DNA from: JAKOWB01 sp038363005
GTDB taxonomy: Bacteria; Pseudomonadota; Alphaproteobacteria; Kiloniellales; JACOMY01
NCBI GenBank assembly: GCA_038363005.1
Contig: JBBQBI010000004.1
Location: 186,001 to 250,000 of the forward strand
Reading direction: 5' to 3'
Length of the DNA stretch: 64,000 nt
Positions within the stretch are counted from its first letter, which is position 1; each line of letters starts with the position of its first letter. The notes beneath the pieces were generated by a model. It ran no database searches. It was not told the origin of the DNA and saw only the letters and a list, made by a program, of their open reading frames with translations. This document shows positions 51,313 through 59,384 of this stretch, piece after piece. Both the position numbers and the translations under genes were made by a program.

Positions 51313-51765
51313 TTACTTCGGGGCGACGATGGATTGCTCTTCATAAATCAGGTAGCGGCCGCCGCGACCGGGGCCCACCAGGATCTGGTAGGGGAATACG
51401 TCGCCGGTCTTCTGCGAGGTGCGGCTGGCGAGGATCCGCATGCGGTCGCCCTCGGGCGTGAAGGTGACGTTGGAATAGACAAACCATTCGCCCACCGCCG
51501 CCGCGTTCGGCAGGTAGGAGGTAATGAAGGTCTTCAGCTCCTCGCCGGTCATCTCGGTCTTGATGCGGTTGTCGCCGCGCACCTCGATGATGATGATGCG
51601 CGCCTCGTCGGCATAGAGCTCCGCCATGTCCTTGTCGAAGCGCTGCTCCAGATAGACCATCTTGTCGAACAGCGCCTGCGCGGCGGCGAAGCGCTCCTCG
51701 ACGGTCTGCGCGGCGGCGCTGGCCGGCAGCAGGATGGCGAAGAGCCAGGTCAGGAAACCGCGCAT
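51313..51765 (-). CDS. Exported NTF2/SnoaL-like protein within the purine operon
   Basis: A 150-residue protein with a signal peptide (MRGFLTWLFAILLPASAAAQ). The mature part, with ERFAAAQALFDKMVYLEQRF, LYADEARIIIIEVRG and the strands NVTFTPEGDRMRILASRTS, has the length and alternation of an NTF2-like fold, but I see no catalytic motif. It overlaps the purQ stop by one base (TGATG) and precedes purL by 9 bases, so it is translated within the operon, although it is exported. Function unknown. Confidence 0.75.
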   Translation of the reverse strand: MRGFLTWLFAILLPASAAAQTVEERFAAAQALFDKMVYLEQRFDKDMAELYADEARIIIIEVRGDNRIKTEMTGEELKTFITSYLPNAAAVGEWFVYSNVTFTPEGDRMRILASRTSQKTGDVFPYQILVGPGRGGRYLIYEEQSIVAPK

Positions 51766-52454
51766 CAGACCAGTGCCCCGCAGATCGATTCGAACAGGGC
51801 GCGGCCATCGACGCCGCCAAGCAGCGGGTCGGCCAGGCGCTCGGGATGCGGCATCAGGCCCAGCACCGTCTTGCTGCGGTTGAACACGCCGGCGATGTTG
51901 CTCAGCGAGCCATTGGGATTGGCCTCCGGCGTCACGCTGCCGTCGGGCGCGCAGTAGCGGAAGGCGATCTGCCCCTGGTCCTCCAGTTCGCGCCGGCCGT
52001 CCTCGTCGATGCTGTAGCAGCCGTCATGGTGGGCGACCGGGATGCGCAGCGTCTGGCCCTCCTCGTAGGCGTTGGTGAAGAGCGACTGGCTGGTCTCGAC
52101 GCGGATCGTCACGTCCTTGCAGATGTAGGTCAGGGTCTTGTTCGACAGCAGGGCGCCTGGCAGCAGCTTGGCCTCGGTCAGGATCTGGAAGCCGTTGCAG
52201 ATGCCCAGCACCGGCACGCCCTTGTCGGCGCGGGCCACGGTCTCGCGCATCGCCGGCGAGTGCGCTGCCATGGCGCCGCAGCGCAGGTAGTCGCCGTAGG
52301 AAAAGCCGCCCGGCAGCACGATCAGGTCGACCTTCGGAATCTCGGTCTCCTTGTGCCAGACCATATGCGGCTTGCGGCCGGAAACCTGCTCCAGTGTGAC
52401 CGCCACGTCGCGGTCGCAGTTGGAGCCGGGGAAGACGATCACGGCGGCCTGCAT
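51765..52454 (-). CDS. purQ: Phosphoribosylformylglycinamidine synthase subunit PurQ
   Basis: A 229-residue glutamine amidotransferase (class I) supplying ammonia to PurL. The nucleophile is C86 in GICNGFQ, and the His-Glu pair is in LMPHPERL near the C-terminus. The start MQAAVIVFPGSNCDRDVAVT at 52454 follows AGAGAGGA; the frame open further upstream is not needed. It follows purS by 14 bases. Confidence 0.97.
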   Translation of the reverse strand: MQAAVIVFPGSNCDRDVAVTLEQVSGRKPHMVWHKETEIPKVDLIVLPGGFSYGDYLRCGAMAAHSPAMRETVARADKGVPVLGICNGFQILTEAKLLPGALLSNKTLTYICKDVTIRVETSQSLFTNAYEEGQTLRIPVAHHDGCYSIDEDGRRELEDQGQIAFRYCAPDGSVTPEANPNGSLSNIAGVFNRSKTVLGLMPHPERLADPLLGGVDGRALFESICGALV

Positions 52455-52468
52455 GGCGGCGGTCCTCT

Positions 52469-52711
52469 CTAAGCGACCAGATCGATGGCGTAGCTCTCGA
52501 TCACGTCGTTGACCAGGAGCTTCTTGCACATGGCCTCGACGCTGGCGCGCGCCTTGGCCGGATCGCTCTCGTCCAGGGTCAGTTCGATCAGCTTGCCGGC
52601 GCGCACGTCGCCGACGCCGTCGAAGCCCAAGGTGCCAAGGGCGTGCTTGATGGCGACGCCCTGGACATCGAGGACGCCGTTCTTCAGGTGGACGTGTACG
52701 CGGGCTTTCAA
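52469..52711 (-). CDS. purS: Phosphoribosylformylglycinamidine synthase subunit PurS
   Basis: An 80-residue subunit that bridges PurQ and PurL. VHVHLKNGVLDVQGVAIKHA and LGFDGVGDVRAGKLIELTL are diagnostic. It starts at a TTG (52711), with GGGAG 6 bases in front; no ATG or GTG exists at the right place. First gene of the minus-strand operon. The longer open frame to 53086 runs into the copper oxidase gene. Confidence 0.95.
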   Translation of the reverse strand: MKARVHVHLKNGVLDVQGVAIKHALGTLGFDGVGDVRAGKLIELTLDESDPAKARASVEAMCKKLLVNDVIESYAIDLVA

Positions 52712-52869
52712 CGGAGACTCCCGTCTAAGGGCGGGCCCCGGCCGCTGCCCGACTCTGGCGACGGCCGGCCCGAAAAGTGGCCGGAGACTAGCGAGCGACG
52801 CCCCGGCTTTCAACCGGCGCGCTCGCAGGGCCGCCCCGCCCGGGGACTGGGCCGGGCCGGGGTGCGGCC

Positions 52870-54264
52870 TTAGGCCACCTCCAGCACCGCCGCCATGCCG
52901 GCTTCCTGGTGCTGGATGATGTGGCAATGCAGCATCCAGCGGCCCGGATTGTCCGCCACCAGGGCGACCTCGGCCTCGCCCCGCGGCGGCAGCAGGATGG
53001 TATCCAGCCAGGGCTGGCGCGGCGCCGGCTGGCCGTCCTGGCTGAGCAGCTGCATGTGCATGCCGTGCAGGTGGATGGGGTGCCACCAGTCGCTCTGGTT
53101 GCTCATGGCCAGGCGGTAGGTCCGGCCCAGCGCCAGGCGATAGAGCGGCGTCCCGTGGTGCATCTGGCCGCCGGCATGGCTCATGGCCTGGCCGTTGATG
53201 GTCCAGGGCTGATCCATGGTGTGGTCGCTGCCCGTGGTGCTGTGCATGGCCATGCTCATGCCGCCGGCGAAGGTCAGCGCCAGGGACTCGGCGGTGCCCA
53301 GATCGGGCAGCGGCAGGGGGTTGGGCGTTAGGGCCATCGGGGCATCCAGCGGCGATTCGCGCAGAACCTGGCCCTGGTCATAGGCCAGGACCACCAGCGG
53401 GGCCGGGTGCTTGTTATTGCGGTGGTCGACCACGGCGAAGCGCTCGCCGGGCTTGCCGACGGCATCCAGGATCAGGTCGGCGCGCATGCCGGGCCCCAGC
53501 CACAGCAGGCCGTCGTCTGGTGCGTGCGGCGGGCAGGGCTGGCCGTCGCGGGCGACGATCACTGGGGTGTGGCCCTCGAAGGCCAGCACGAAGATGCGGG
53601 CCTGCGCGGCATTCACCAGCCGCAGCCGCAGCCGCTCGCCGGCGGTCACTGCGACTTCATCGGCCAGGCGGTCGTTCAGGGTGATCAGCTTGCCGATGCG
53701 GCCGTCGTGCATCTGGTCGAAGGGCTCGGTGAAGTCGGCGGTGACCTGCCCCTCGCCGTCCAGCCGCCAGTCCGACAGCACCCACAGCAGCTCGCGGTCG
53801 ACCGGCGGCGGTTCCGCCTCCTCGACGATCAGCGCACCGAACAGGCCGCGCCCCATCTGCTCGCTGGTGTTGAGGTGCGGGTGGTACCAGAAGGTGCCGG
53901 CGTCAGGCGGCACGAAGTCATAGCGGAAGGTCTCGCCCGGCTGGATCGCCGGCTGGGTCAGATCGGGCACGCCGTCCATGGCATTGGGCAGGCGCAGGCC
54001 GTGCCAATGGATCGTCGTCGGCTCGGTCAGGCGGTTGACTGCCTCGACCAGCAGGCGGCTGCCCTGGCGGATCCGCAGCACCGGGCCGGGTGCCAGGCCG
54101 TCGAAGCCCCAGATTGCAGTGGCCGGCCCCTGCGGCTGCAGCTGCGCCTGGCCCGCCATGATTTCCAGGCGCCGCGGTTCACCCTCCAGCAGGGCAGCGC
54201 GGCCGCGGCGCAGCGGCAGGATGGTCAGGGCCGCGGTGGCGGCAAGGAAGTGGCGGCGGTTCAT
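52870..54264 (-). CDS. Multicopper oxidase, exported (CueO/CopA-like)
   Basis: A 464-residue periplasmic oxidase with a Tat-type signal (MNRRHFLAATAALTILPL). All four copper-binding motifs are intact: HWHGL, WYHPH, HPIHLHG and HCHIIQHQEAGM (the last giving Cys and an axial Met for type 1 copper). A Met/His-rich stretch (GGMSMAMH, SHAGGQMHHG) resembles the copper-sensing insert of CueO-like cuprous oxidases. No CopB or copper pump gene is adjacent. The ATG at 54264 is well placed; the open frame upstream reads across the gap and is not real. Confidence 0.93.
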   Translation of the reverse strand: MNRRHFLAATAALTILPLRRGRAALLEGEPRRLEIMAGQAQLQPQGPATAIWGFDGLAPGPVLRIRQGSRLLVEAVNRLTEPTTIHWHGLRLPNAMDGVPDLTQPAIQPGETFRYDFVPPDAGTFWYHPHLNTSEQMGRGLFGALIVEEAEPPPVDRELLWVLSDWRLDGEGQVTADFTEPFDQMHDGRIGKLITLNDRLADEVAVTAGERLRLRLVNAAQARIFVLAFEGHTPVIVARDGQPCPPHAPDDGLLWLGPGMRADLILDAVGKPGERFAVVDHRNNKHPAPLVVLAYDQGQVLRESPLDAPMALTPNPLPLPDLGTAESLALTFAGGMSMAMHSTTGSDHTMDQPWTINGQAMSHAGGQMHHGTPLYRLALGRTYRLAMSNQSDWWHPIHLHGMHMQLLSQDGQPAPRQPWLDTILLPPRGEAEVALVADNPGRWMLHCHIIQHQEAGMAAVLEVA

Positions 54265-54312
54265 ACGCCTATCATGGGGCCTGCAGCGCGGCGGTAAAGC
54301 GGCGCCTTGCCG

Positions 54313-54326
54313 CTCCCACGTGGGAG
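54313..54326. promoter_or_regulatory. Perfect palindrome upstream of the multicopper oxidase
   Basis: CTCCCACGTGGGAG, a perfect 14-base palindrome about 50 bases before the oxidase start, within the gap divergent from the EamA gene. Copper-responsive MerR-type regulators bind similar inverted repeats, but spacing and flanking promoter elements do not clearly fit; the target is unknown. Confidence 0.35.
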
Positions 54327-54460
54327 TCTGCCTGGGAGACGCTCCGGCGCAGCATGGCAGTGACACGTAGTTTGGCGCCCGCGCGGTCTGAATCTCGCCG
54401 AATGTCCCCCGACAAGCTTTCGCTGGACGGCGCGGCGATCGGGCCGTTTCACTCCGCGCC

Positions 54461-55333
54461 ATGTCCGATGATCGCAAGGGCTTGCTGCTGGGCCTCCTCG
54501 GCGTGGTGATCTTCAGCCTGACGCTGCCGGTCACCCGCCTCGCCGTGACCTGGCTCGACCCGGTTACGGTCGGGCTGGGTCGTGCCGTGGTCGCCGCGGC
54601 GTTGGCCGGGCTGGTGCTGCTGGCAACGCGGCAGCGCCGGCCGCGCGGGCGCGAATGGCTCAGCCTGGCCGTCGTGGCGCTGGGCGTGGTGCTGGGCTTT
54701 CCGCTACTGGCGTCCTGGGCCATGACCCGGGTACCGGCGGCGCATGGCGCCGTGGTGCTCGGTGTCCTGCCGTTGGCCACCGCGGCCTTCGGCGCGCTGC
54801 TGGCGGGCGAACGGCCCTCGCCGCTGTTCTGGGTCATCGGGCTCTGCGGCTCGGCCCTGGTCGTGGTCTTCGCCTTGCGCGAGGGCGGCGGCGGCCTCTC
54901 CTGGCCGGATCTGGCACTGCTGGCCGCCGTGGTCTCGGCGGCAATCGGCTACGCCGAGGGCGCGCGCCTGTCGCGCAGCCTGGGCGGTTGGCAGGTGATT
55001 TCCTGGGCGCTGGTGCTTTCGGCGCCCTTCCTGCTCTGGCCGGTGATCGAGCACGCAAGCCGGCTGGAGTTCAGCAGCTTGCCTTGGCAGGCCTGGGCAG
55101 CCTTCGCCTACGTCGCGATCGGCAGCCAGTGGCTCGGCTTCTTTGCCTGGTACAGCGGCCTGGCGCTGGGCGGCATCGCCAAGGTCGGGCAGGTGCAGCT
55201 GCTGCAGGCCTTCTTTTCCATCGCCTTTGCCGCGCTGATCAACGGCGAAGCCATCAGCTGGGACACGCTGGGTTTCGCGCTGGCTGTCGTGGCCTGCGTC
55301 GCGCTGGGGCGGCAGCTGAAGGTCCGGCGCTAG
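54461..55333 (+). CDS. EamA/DMT-superfamily permease
   Basis: A 290-residue inner-membrane protein with ten predicted helices in two EamA repeats (GVVIFSLTLPVTRLAVTWLD; LLAAVVSAAIGYAEGARLSR). Third EamA-type gene in the window. It is divergent from the multicopper oxidase and convergent with a GST, sharing a CTAG in which both stop codons lie. Substrate unknown. Confidence 0.92.
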   Translation: MSDDRKGLLLGLLGVVIFSLTLPVTRLAVTWLDPVTVGLGRAVVAAALAGLVLLATRQRRPRGREWLSLAVVALGVVLGFPLLASWAMTRVPAAHGAVVLGVLPLATAAFGALLAGERPSPLFWVIGLCGSALVVVFALREGGGGLSWPDLALLAAVVSAAIGYAEGARLSRSLGGWQVISWALVLSAPFLLWPVIEHASRLEFSSLPWQAWAAFAYVAIGSQWLGFFAWYSGLALGGIAKVGQVQLLQAFFSIAFAALINGEAISWDTLGFALAVVACVALGRQLKVRR

Positions 55334-55968
55334 ACGCCGTTGGCCTGCAGCGCCGCCTGCAGCTTCGGCCGCGCCTTCACCGCGGCGCAGAGCGCGGCGA
55401 TGCGCGGGTAGCGGGCATAGAGCGCTTCCTTCGAGGGGCGGTGCCACTGCGTCAGCATGAAGAGATAGGGGTCGGCGGCGCTGTAGTGCTCGCCCAGCAG
55501 CCAGGGACCGCCGCTGGCCAGCACGTCGTCCAGGATGCCGAAGAGCTCCGTCACCTTGGCCTCGGCCCTGGCCTGTGCCGCCTTCGTCTCGGACGCGCCG
55601 TCGAGGAAGTGTTCGTAGCAGTTGATGGTGGCGTAGACCTCGGCATTCATGAAGGTCAGCCACTGGATGTAGATCGCGTCGTCGCCGCTGCCGACCGGCG
55701 GTGCCAGCCGGCCGGGATGCGCGTTGGTCAGGTGCTGCACCATGGCCGAGGACTCGATGATCACGCGACCGTCGGGCAGCTGCAGCGCCGGGACGTAGCC
55801 CAGCGGGTTGATCGCCCGATAGGTCGGCGCCTTGATGGCCTCGCGCGTCATCCAGACCATGTCATGGTGCACCTCCAGCTCTTCCAGCACCAGCTGCGGC
55901 GCCAGCGAGCCCCAGCGCGGGAAGCCGAAGAGGCGGTAGCGCCCGCCCTTGGAGGGGCTGTCAGACAT
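55330..55968 (-). CDS. Glutathione S-transferase family protein
   Basis: A 212-residue protein with the N-terminal thioredoxin-like GST domain (YRLFGFPRWGSLAPQLVLEE, with NPLGYVPALQLPDGRVIIES as the cis-Pro/glutathione segment) and an all-helical C-domain. It overlaps the next GST by 8 bases and the two look like tandem duplicates (same FG-PxxGS-APQxxLEEL start). Substrate unknown; no detoxification genes are nearby. Confidence 0.9.
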   Translation of the reverse strand: MSDSPSKGGRYRLFGFPRWGSLAPQLVLEELEVHHDMVWMTREAIKAPTYRAINPLGYVPALQLPDGRVIIESSAMVQHLTNAHPGRLAPPVGSGDDAIYIQWLTFMNAEVYATINCYEHFLDGASETKAAQARAEAKVTELFGILDDVLASGGPWLLGEHYSAADPYLFMLTQWHRPSKEALYARYPRIAALCAAVKARPKLQAALQANGV

Positions 55969-56572
55969 TGGCCGCCATCACCTTGGCGACCGCCGGCCGT
56001 TGCGCCAGCGTCTTGGCGAGAGTCGAGAGCCGTGGGTAGCGGCGATAGAGCTCGTCGGCCGAGGGGTGGTACCAGGTCGAGAGCATGAAAAGGTAGAGGT
56101 CGGCCGCCGAGATCTCCTTGCCCAGCAGATAAGGATGCAGGCCGTCCTCGAGGATGCCGAAGGCCATCTGCAGGTCGCTGCCCGCCTGCGCCTTGATGCG
56201 TGCCGCGTCGTCCTGGCCGGCGCTCGAGTAGCGGTCGGCGTAGTAGAAACGCAGGTAGGTCTCGTAGAGCGTCGCCGACAGGAAGAACATCCACTGCAGG
56301 TATTTGGCGTGTGCCGCGGTGCCCGGCTTCGGGGCCAGCGCGCCGGGATGGCTGTCGGTCAGGTGGACCACCATGGCGGCGGATTCGAACATCGCCTCGC
56401 CGTCCGGCAACACCAGCGCCGGGACCTTGCCGGTGGGGTTCAGGCGCCGGTACTCAGCGCCCTGGGCCACCGTGGGGTCGACCCAGGTCAGCTCGTACGG
56501 GACTCCCAGCTCCTCAAGCAGCATCTGTGGCGCCACGGAGCCAGAACCCGGCCGGCCGAACAGCTTGTACAT
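55961..56572 (-). CDS. Glutathione S-transferase family protein
   Basis: A 203-residue GST, upstream partner of the previous gene. MYKLFGRPGSGSVAPQMLLE, NPTGKVPALVLPDGEAMFES and the C-domain SAADLYLFMLSTWYHPSADE are the matching blocks. The 8-base overlap with the downstream copy implies co-translation. The similarity between the two suggests a recent duplication followed by divergence. Confidence 0.9.
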   Translation of the reverse strand: MYKLFGRPGSGSVAPQMLLEELGVPYELTWVDPTVAQGAEYRRLNPTGKVPALVLPDGEAMFESAAMVVHLTDSHPGALAPKPGTAAHAKYLQWMFFLSATLYETYLRFYYADRYSSAGQDDAARIKAQAGSDLQMAFGILEDGLHPYLLGKEISAADLYLFMLSTWYHPSADELYRRYPRLSTLAKTLAQRPAVAKVMAANV

Positions 56573-56634
56573 GCACGTCTCCCCGCGCTAGGGCCGCCAA
56601 CCCGGGCCCGGTGACTCGCAGCGGGGAGCCTAGA

Positions 56635-57357
56635 TCAGCTCCAGCCGGTCAGGATAGAGGGCCGCACGAGGGTCAGCAGGTGGCCTGCTGCATGGCGATA
56701 GGCATCGCCGATCAGCTCGGCCTCGCCGGCCTCCGCCAGGGCGGACAGCGCGGCCGGTGGCTTGGCCGGGTCGACACCGGACAGCACCGCCGCCGGGACG
56801 TGGTAGCTCACCGTCTGGTTGGCGGCGATCAGGCTCTGCGGCACCTGGCGTTCGCCACCCGGTCCGGGCAGCGACAGGCTTTCCTGCGGCCGGCCCTTGC
56901 CGGCCAGCAGCGTGGCGGCCAGCACCTCGACGGTGACGCGGGTCAGGTGCAGATCGATCACCAGCGTCTTGCCGACGCGGAATACGCTGCCGATACGCAG
57001 TGTCGGGTCGAAGTCCTGCTCGCGCAGGCGATCGCTGAACAGCCCGCCGATCAGCGGGATGTCCTTGACGATGCCGATCTTGTTCTCGTCGCGCACCACC
57101 GTCTTGCCCTTGAAGCTGCCGTACCAGGCGCCGGCATCACTCACCACCAGGCCATCGCGCGCGGCGAAGCTGCTGTTGTCGGTCAGCCGCAGCCGCATGT
57201 AGTCGACAGTCTCGCCATCCGGCGGCTCGGCCGTCGGGCTGTTCTCCGGCTTGCCGAAGGTGGTGTCGAAGGCTTGGGCAGCGCTGGACGCGAAGGTAGA
57301 GGGAATCGCGGCGGCGGTCGCGGCGAGCGCCAGCAGGGCGCGGCGAGTCATGGGCAT
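56635..57357 (-). CDS. Exported protein with a secretin-like motif, unknown function
   Basis: A 240-residue protein with a Tat- or Sec-type signal (MPMTRRALLALAATAAAIPS). Residues about 92-108 (GIVKDIPLIGGLFSDRL, preceded by VVRDENK) closely resemble the conserved VPxLGDIPxIGxLF loop of secretins, but the protein lacks secretin length and N-domains. The remainder has no recognised domain. It could be a decoy-like relative or a periplasmic protein sharing that loop. It lies after the enolase-superfamily gene, on the same strand but 120 bases away. Confidence 0.65.
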   Translation of the reverse strand: MPMTRRALLALAATAAAIPSTFASSAAQAFDTTFGKPENSPTAEPPDGETVDYMRLRLTDNSSFAARDGLVVSDAGAWYGSFKGKTVVRDENKIGIVKDIPLIGGLFSDRLREQDFDPTLRIGSVFRVGKTLVIDLHLTRVTVEVLAATLLAGKGRPQESLSLPGPGGERQVPQSLIAANQTVSYHVPAAVLSGVDPAKPPAALSALAEAGEAELIGDAYRHAAGHLLTLVRPSILTGWS

Positions 57358-57447
57358 GGTGCGGGACCTCCAATTGCGTGAGGTGATGCCTACTATACGC
57401 CGGAAATGTGGCGGGCGTTGCCGTCATCCGGCTCGCTTGGCTCGCCA

Positions 57448-57475
57448 CCTTCTCCCGCCAGATAGTGGGAGAAGG
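57448..57475. repeat. Hairpin between the enolase-superfamily and exported genes
   Basis: CCTTCTCCC (57448-57456) and GGGAGAAGG (57467-57475) are perfect arms around a 10-base loop. No T-run on either strand; the sequence resembles dispersed CCTTCTCCC repeats common in proteobacterial gaps. Confidence 0.55.
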
Positions 57476-57480
57476 GCCGG

Positions 57481-58581
57481 TCACCCCACCTCGAGGATCG
57501 GCGCCCCCAGGCTGGCGAGGTCCACCGCGATCCCCAGCCCCGGCCCGGTCGGTGCCCGCAGCAGGCCGCCCTCGGTGCCGGGCAGGCCGCGGCCGTTGCT
57601 CACCGTCACCCAGTTGTGGAAATCCACCGTGTGCTGCCGCCGCTCCGCCGGGGTGGAGATCGAGAGGTGCGCCATGGCGGCGGTATCGAGGTCGCTGCCG
57701 CCGGTGTCCTCCACCGTAACCTTCAGCCCCAGCTCCACCGCCGTGTCGCGCAGCAGGCGGGCAGGGGTCACGCCGCCGACGCGGGCGATCTTGATTGTGA
57801 TGCCGTCGATGCCATCCATGGCCGCGTTCACCACGTTCTCCAGCGTCTCGATGTTCTCGTCCAGCACCAGCGGATGCGGGCAATGGCCGCGCAGCGCCAC
57901 CGACTCGCGATAGGTCGCGCAGGGCTGCTCGAAGACATAGTCCAGGTCGGCGGTGCGCCCCAGGAAGCGCCGGGCGTCGCTGACCGCATAGCCGCCGTTG
58001 GCGTCGCAGAACAGCAACGCGCCCTTGGGCAGCGCGTCGATCACGGCGCGCAGCCGCGCTTCGTCCTCCAGCGGGTCGCCGCCGACCTTCACCTGCAGGC
58101 GGCGGTAGCCCTCGGCCCAGTACTTCCGGGCGCGTGCCGCCATGGCCTCCGGCCCCTCCTGCGACAGCGAGCGATAGAGCGCCGTGCCCTCGCCGTAGCG
58201 CCCGCCAAGGAACTCGGCCAGCGGTCGCTTCGCCAGGCGCGCCGCCAGGTCCCAGCCGGCCATGTCGAAAGCCGCCTTGGCATAGGGATGGCCCTTCAGT
58301 GCCTTGTCGAGGCTGCGCTTCAGTGCCAGCGGTTGGTCCGCCGCCAGGCCGACCAGGGCCGGCGCCAGCTCCAGCGCCGCCGCCCGGGCGCCGCCGGCGA
58401 AGGCCGGGTCATAGGTGGTGCCAAGCGGGCTCATCTCGCCCCAACCTTCGGTGCCGTCGTCCGCCGTCAGTCGCACCACCAGGCTGTCAAAGCCCAGCGA
58501 GACTCGGCCACCTGAGACAGCATAGGGGCCGTCACGAAAGGGCTGCTCCTGGCGATAGCAGGCGACGCGGACGATGGGCAT
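57481..58581 (-). CDS. Mandelate racemase / muconate lactonizing enzyme family protein
   Basis: A 366-residue enolase-superfamily protein. The C-terminal barrel carries Q163-V-K165 at the KxK site (first Lys replaced by Gln), metal ligands D193 (FCDANGG), E218 (FEQPC) and D241 (LDEN), and K264 (IKIARVGG) on the other face, i.e. an MLE-subgroup enzyme. The start MPIVRVACYRQEQPFRDGPY at 58581 has GAGGATC upstream. Substrate is not evident; proline-betaine or hydroxyproline epimerases/dehydratases and dipeptide epimerases are the nearest functional relatives I can suggest. Confidence 0.85.
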   Translation of the reverse strand: MPIVRVACYRQEQPFRDGPYAVSGGRVSLGFDSLVVRLTADDGTEGWGEMSPLGTTYDPAFAGGARAAALELAPALVGLAADQPLALKRSLDKALKGHPYAKAAFDMAGWDLAARLAKRPLAEFLGGRYGEGTALYRSLSQEGPEAMAARARKYWAEGYRRLQVKVGGDPLEDEARLRAVIDALPKGALLFCDANGGYAVSDARRFLGRTADLDYVFEQPCATYRESVALRGHCPHPLVLDENIETLENVVNAAMDGIDGITIKIARVGGVTPARLLRDTAVELGLKVTVEDTGGSDLDTAAMAHLSISTPAERRQHTVDFHNWVTVSNGRGLPGTEGGLLRAPTGPGLGIAVDLASLGAPILEVG

Positions 58582-58691
58582 GCGGGGATCCTCGGAGCGG
58601 CGGTTGAGACGAAGACCTATGACCGTCCGCCAGGGTTGCCAGCAAGCACGGCTAATCGCAACTATGTCGCAACCGCGCGAAGGAGACAGCG

Positions 58692-59384
58692 ATGATCGAC
58701 GTCTATACCTGGGCAACGCCCAATGGCCACAAGGTGCATATCGCCCTTGAGGAACTGGGCTTGCCCTACAAGGTCCACGCCATCGACATCGGCAAGGGCG
58801 AGCAGTTCCAACCCGACTTCCTGAAGATCAGCCCGAACAACCGCATCCCGGCCATCGTCGACAGCGAGGGGCCGGGCGGCAAGCCGCTGTCGCTCTTCGA
58901 ATCCGGCGCCATCCTGATCTACCTGGCGGAGAAGACCGGCAAGCTGCTCTCCAAGGACCCGGTGACGCGCTACACCACGATCCAGTGGCTGATGTGGCAG
59001 ATGGGCGGCCTGGGTCCCATGCTGGGCCAGGCGCACCACTTCCGCCTCTACGCGCCAGAGAAGCTGCCCTACGCGATCGAGCGCTACACCAACGAGGCGA
59101 AGCGGCTCTACCGCATCCTCGACAAGCGCCTGGGCGAATCCCGCTACCTCGGCGGCGGCGAATACTCCATCGCCGACATCGCTTCCTGGGCCTGGACCCG
59201 CTATCCCGACCGCCAGGGCGTCGACCGCGACGAGCTGCCCAACTTCAAGCGCTGGCATGACGAGATCGATACCCGCCCGGCGGTACAGCGCGGCGTGCAG
59301 GTGCTGACCGCGCAGCGCCCCGCCGCCTTCGACGAGAAGGCCAAGGAGACGCTGTTCGGCGCGACGCAGTTCCAGAAGCGCTAG
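58692..59384 (+). CDS. Glutathione S-transferase, Nu class (YghU/YfcG-like)
   Basis: A 230-residue GST distinct from the tandem pair. MIDVYTWATPNGHKVHIALE carries the Thr-Pro-Asn site typical of YfcG/YghU-type enzymes, which act as disulfide-bond reductases with glutathione. SPNNRIPAIVDSEGPGG follows. GAAGGAGA precedes the ATG. Convergent with the LysR gene, the two stop codons lying within one shared CTAG. Confidence 0.92.
   Translation: MIDVYTWATPNGHKVHIALEELGLPYKVHAIDIGKGEQFQPDFLKISPNNRIPAIVDSEGPGGKPLSLFESGAILIYLAEKTGKLLSKDPVTRYTTIQWLMWQMGGLGPMLGQAHHFRLYAPEKLPYAIERYTNEAKRLYRILDKRLGESRYLGGGEYSIADIASWAWTRYPDRQGVDRDELPNFKRWHDEIDTRPAVQRGVQVLTAQRPAAFDEKAKETLFGATQFQKR

Noticed and set aside
52712..53086. 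N-terminal extension of the purS frame
   Set aside because: PurS is a small protein of about 80 residues, a TTG with a good ribosome binding site sits at the expected place, and the extension overlaps the multicopper oxidase gene.
54265..54837. N-terminal extension of the multicopper oxidase frame
   Set aside because: It runs antisense into the EamA gene; the Tat-type signal begins at 54264.
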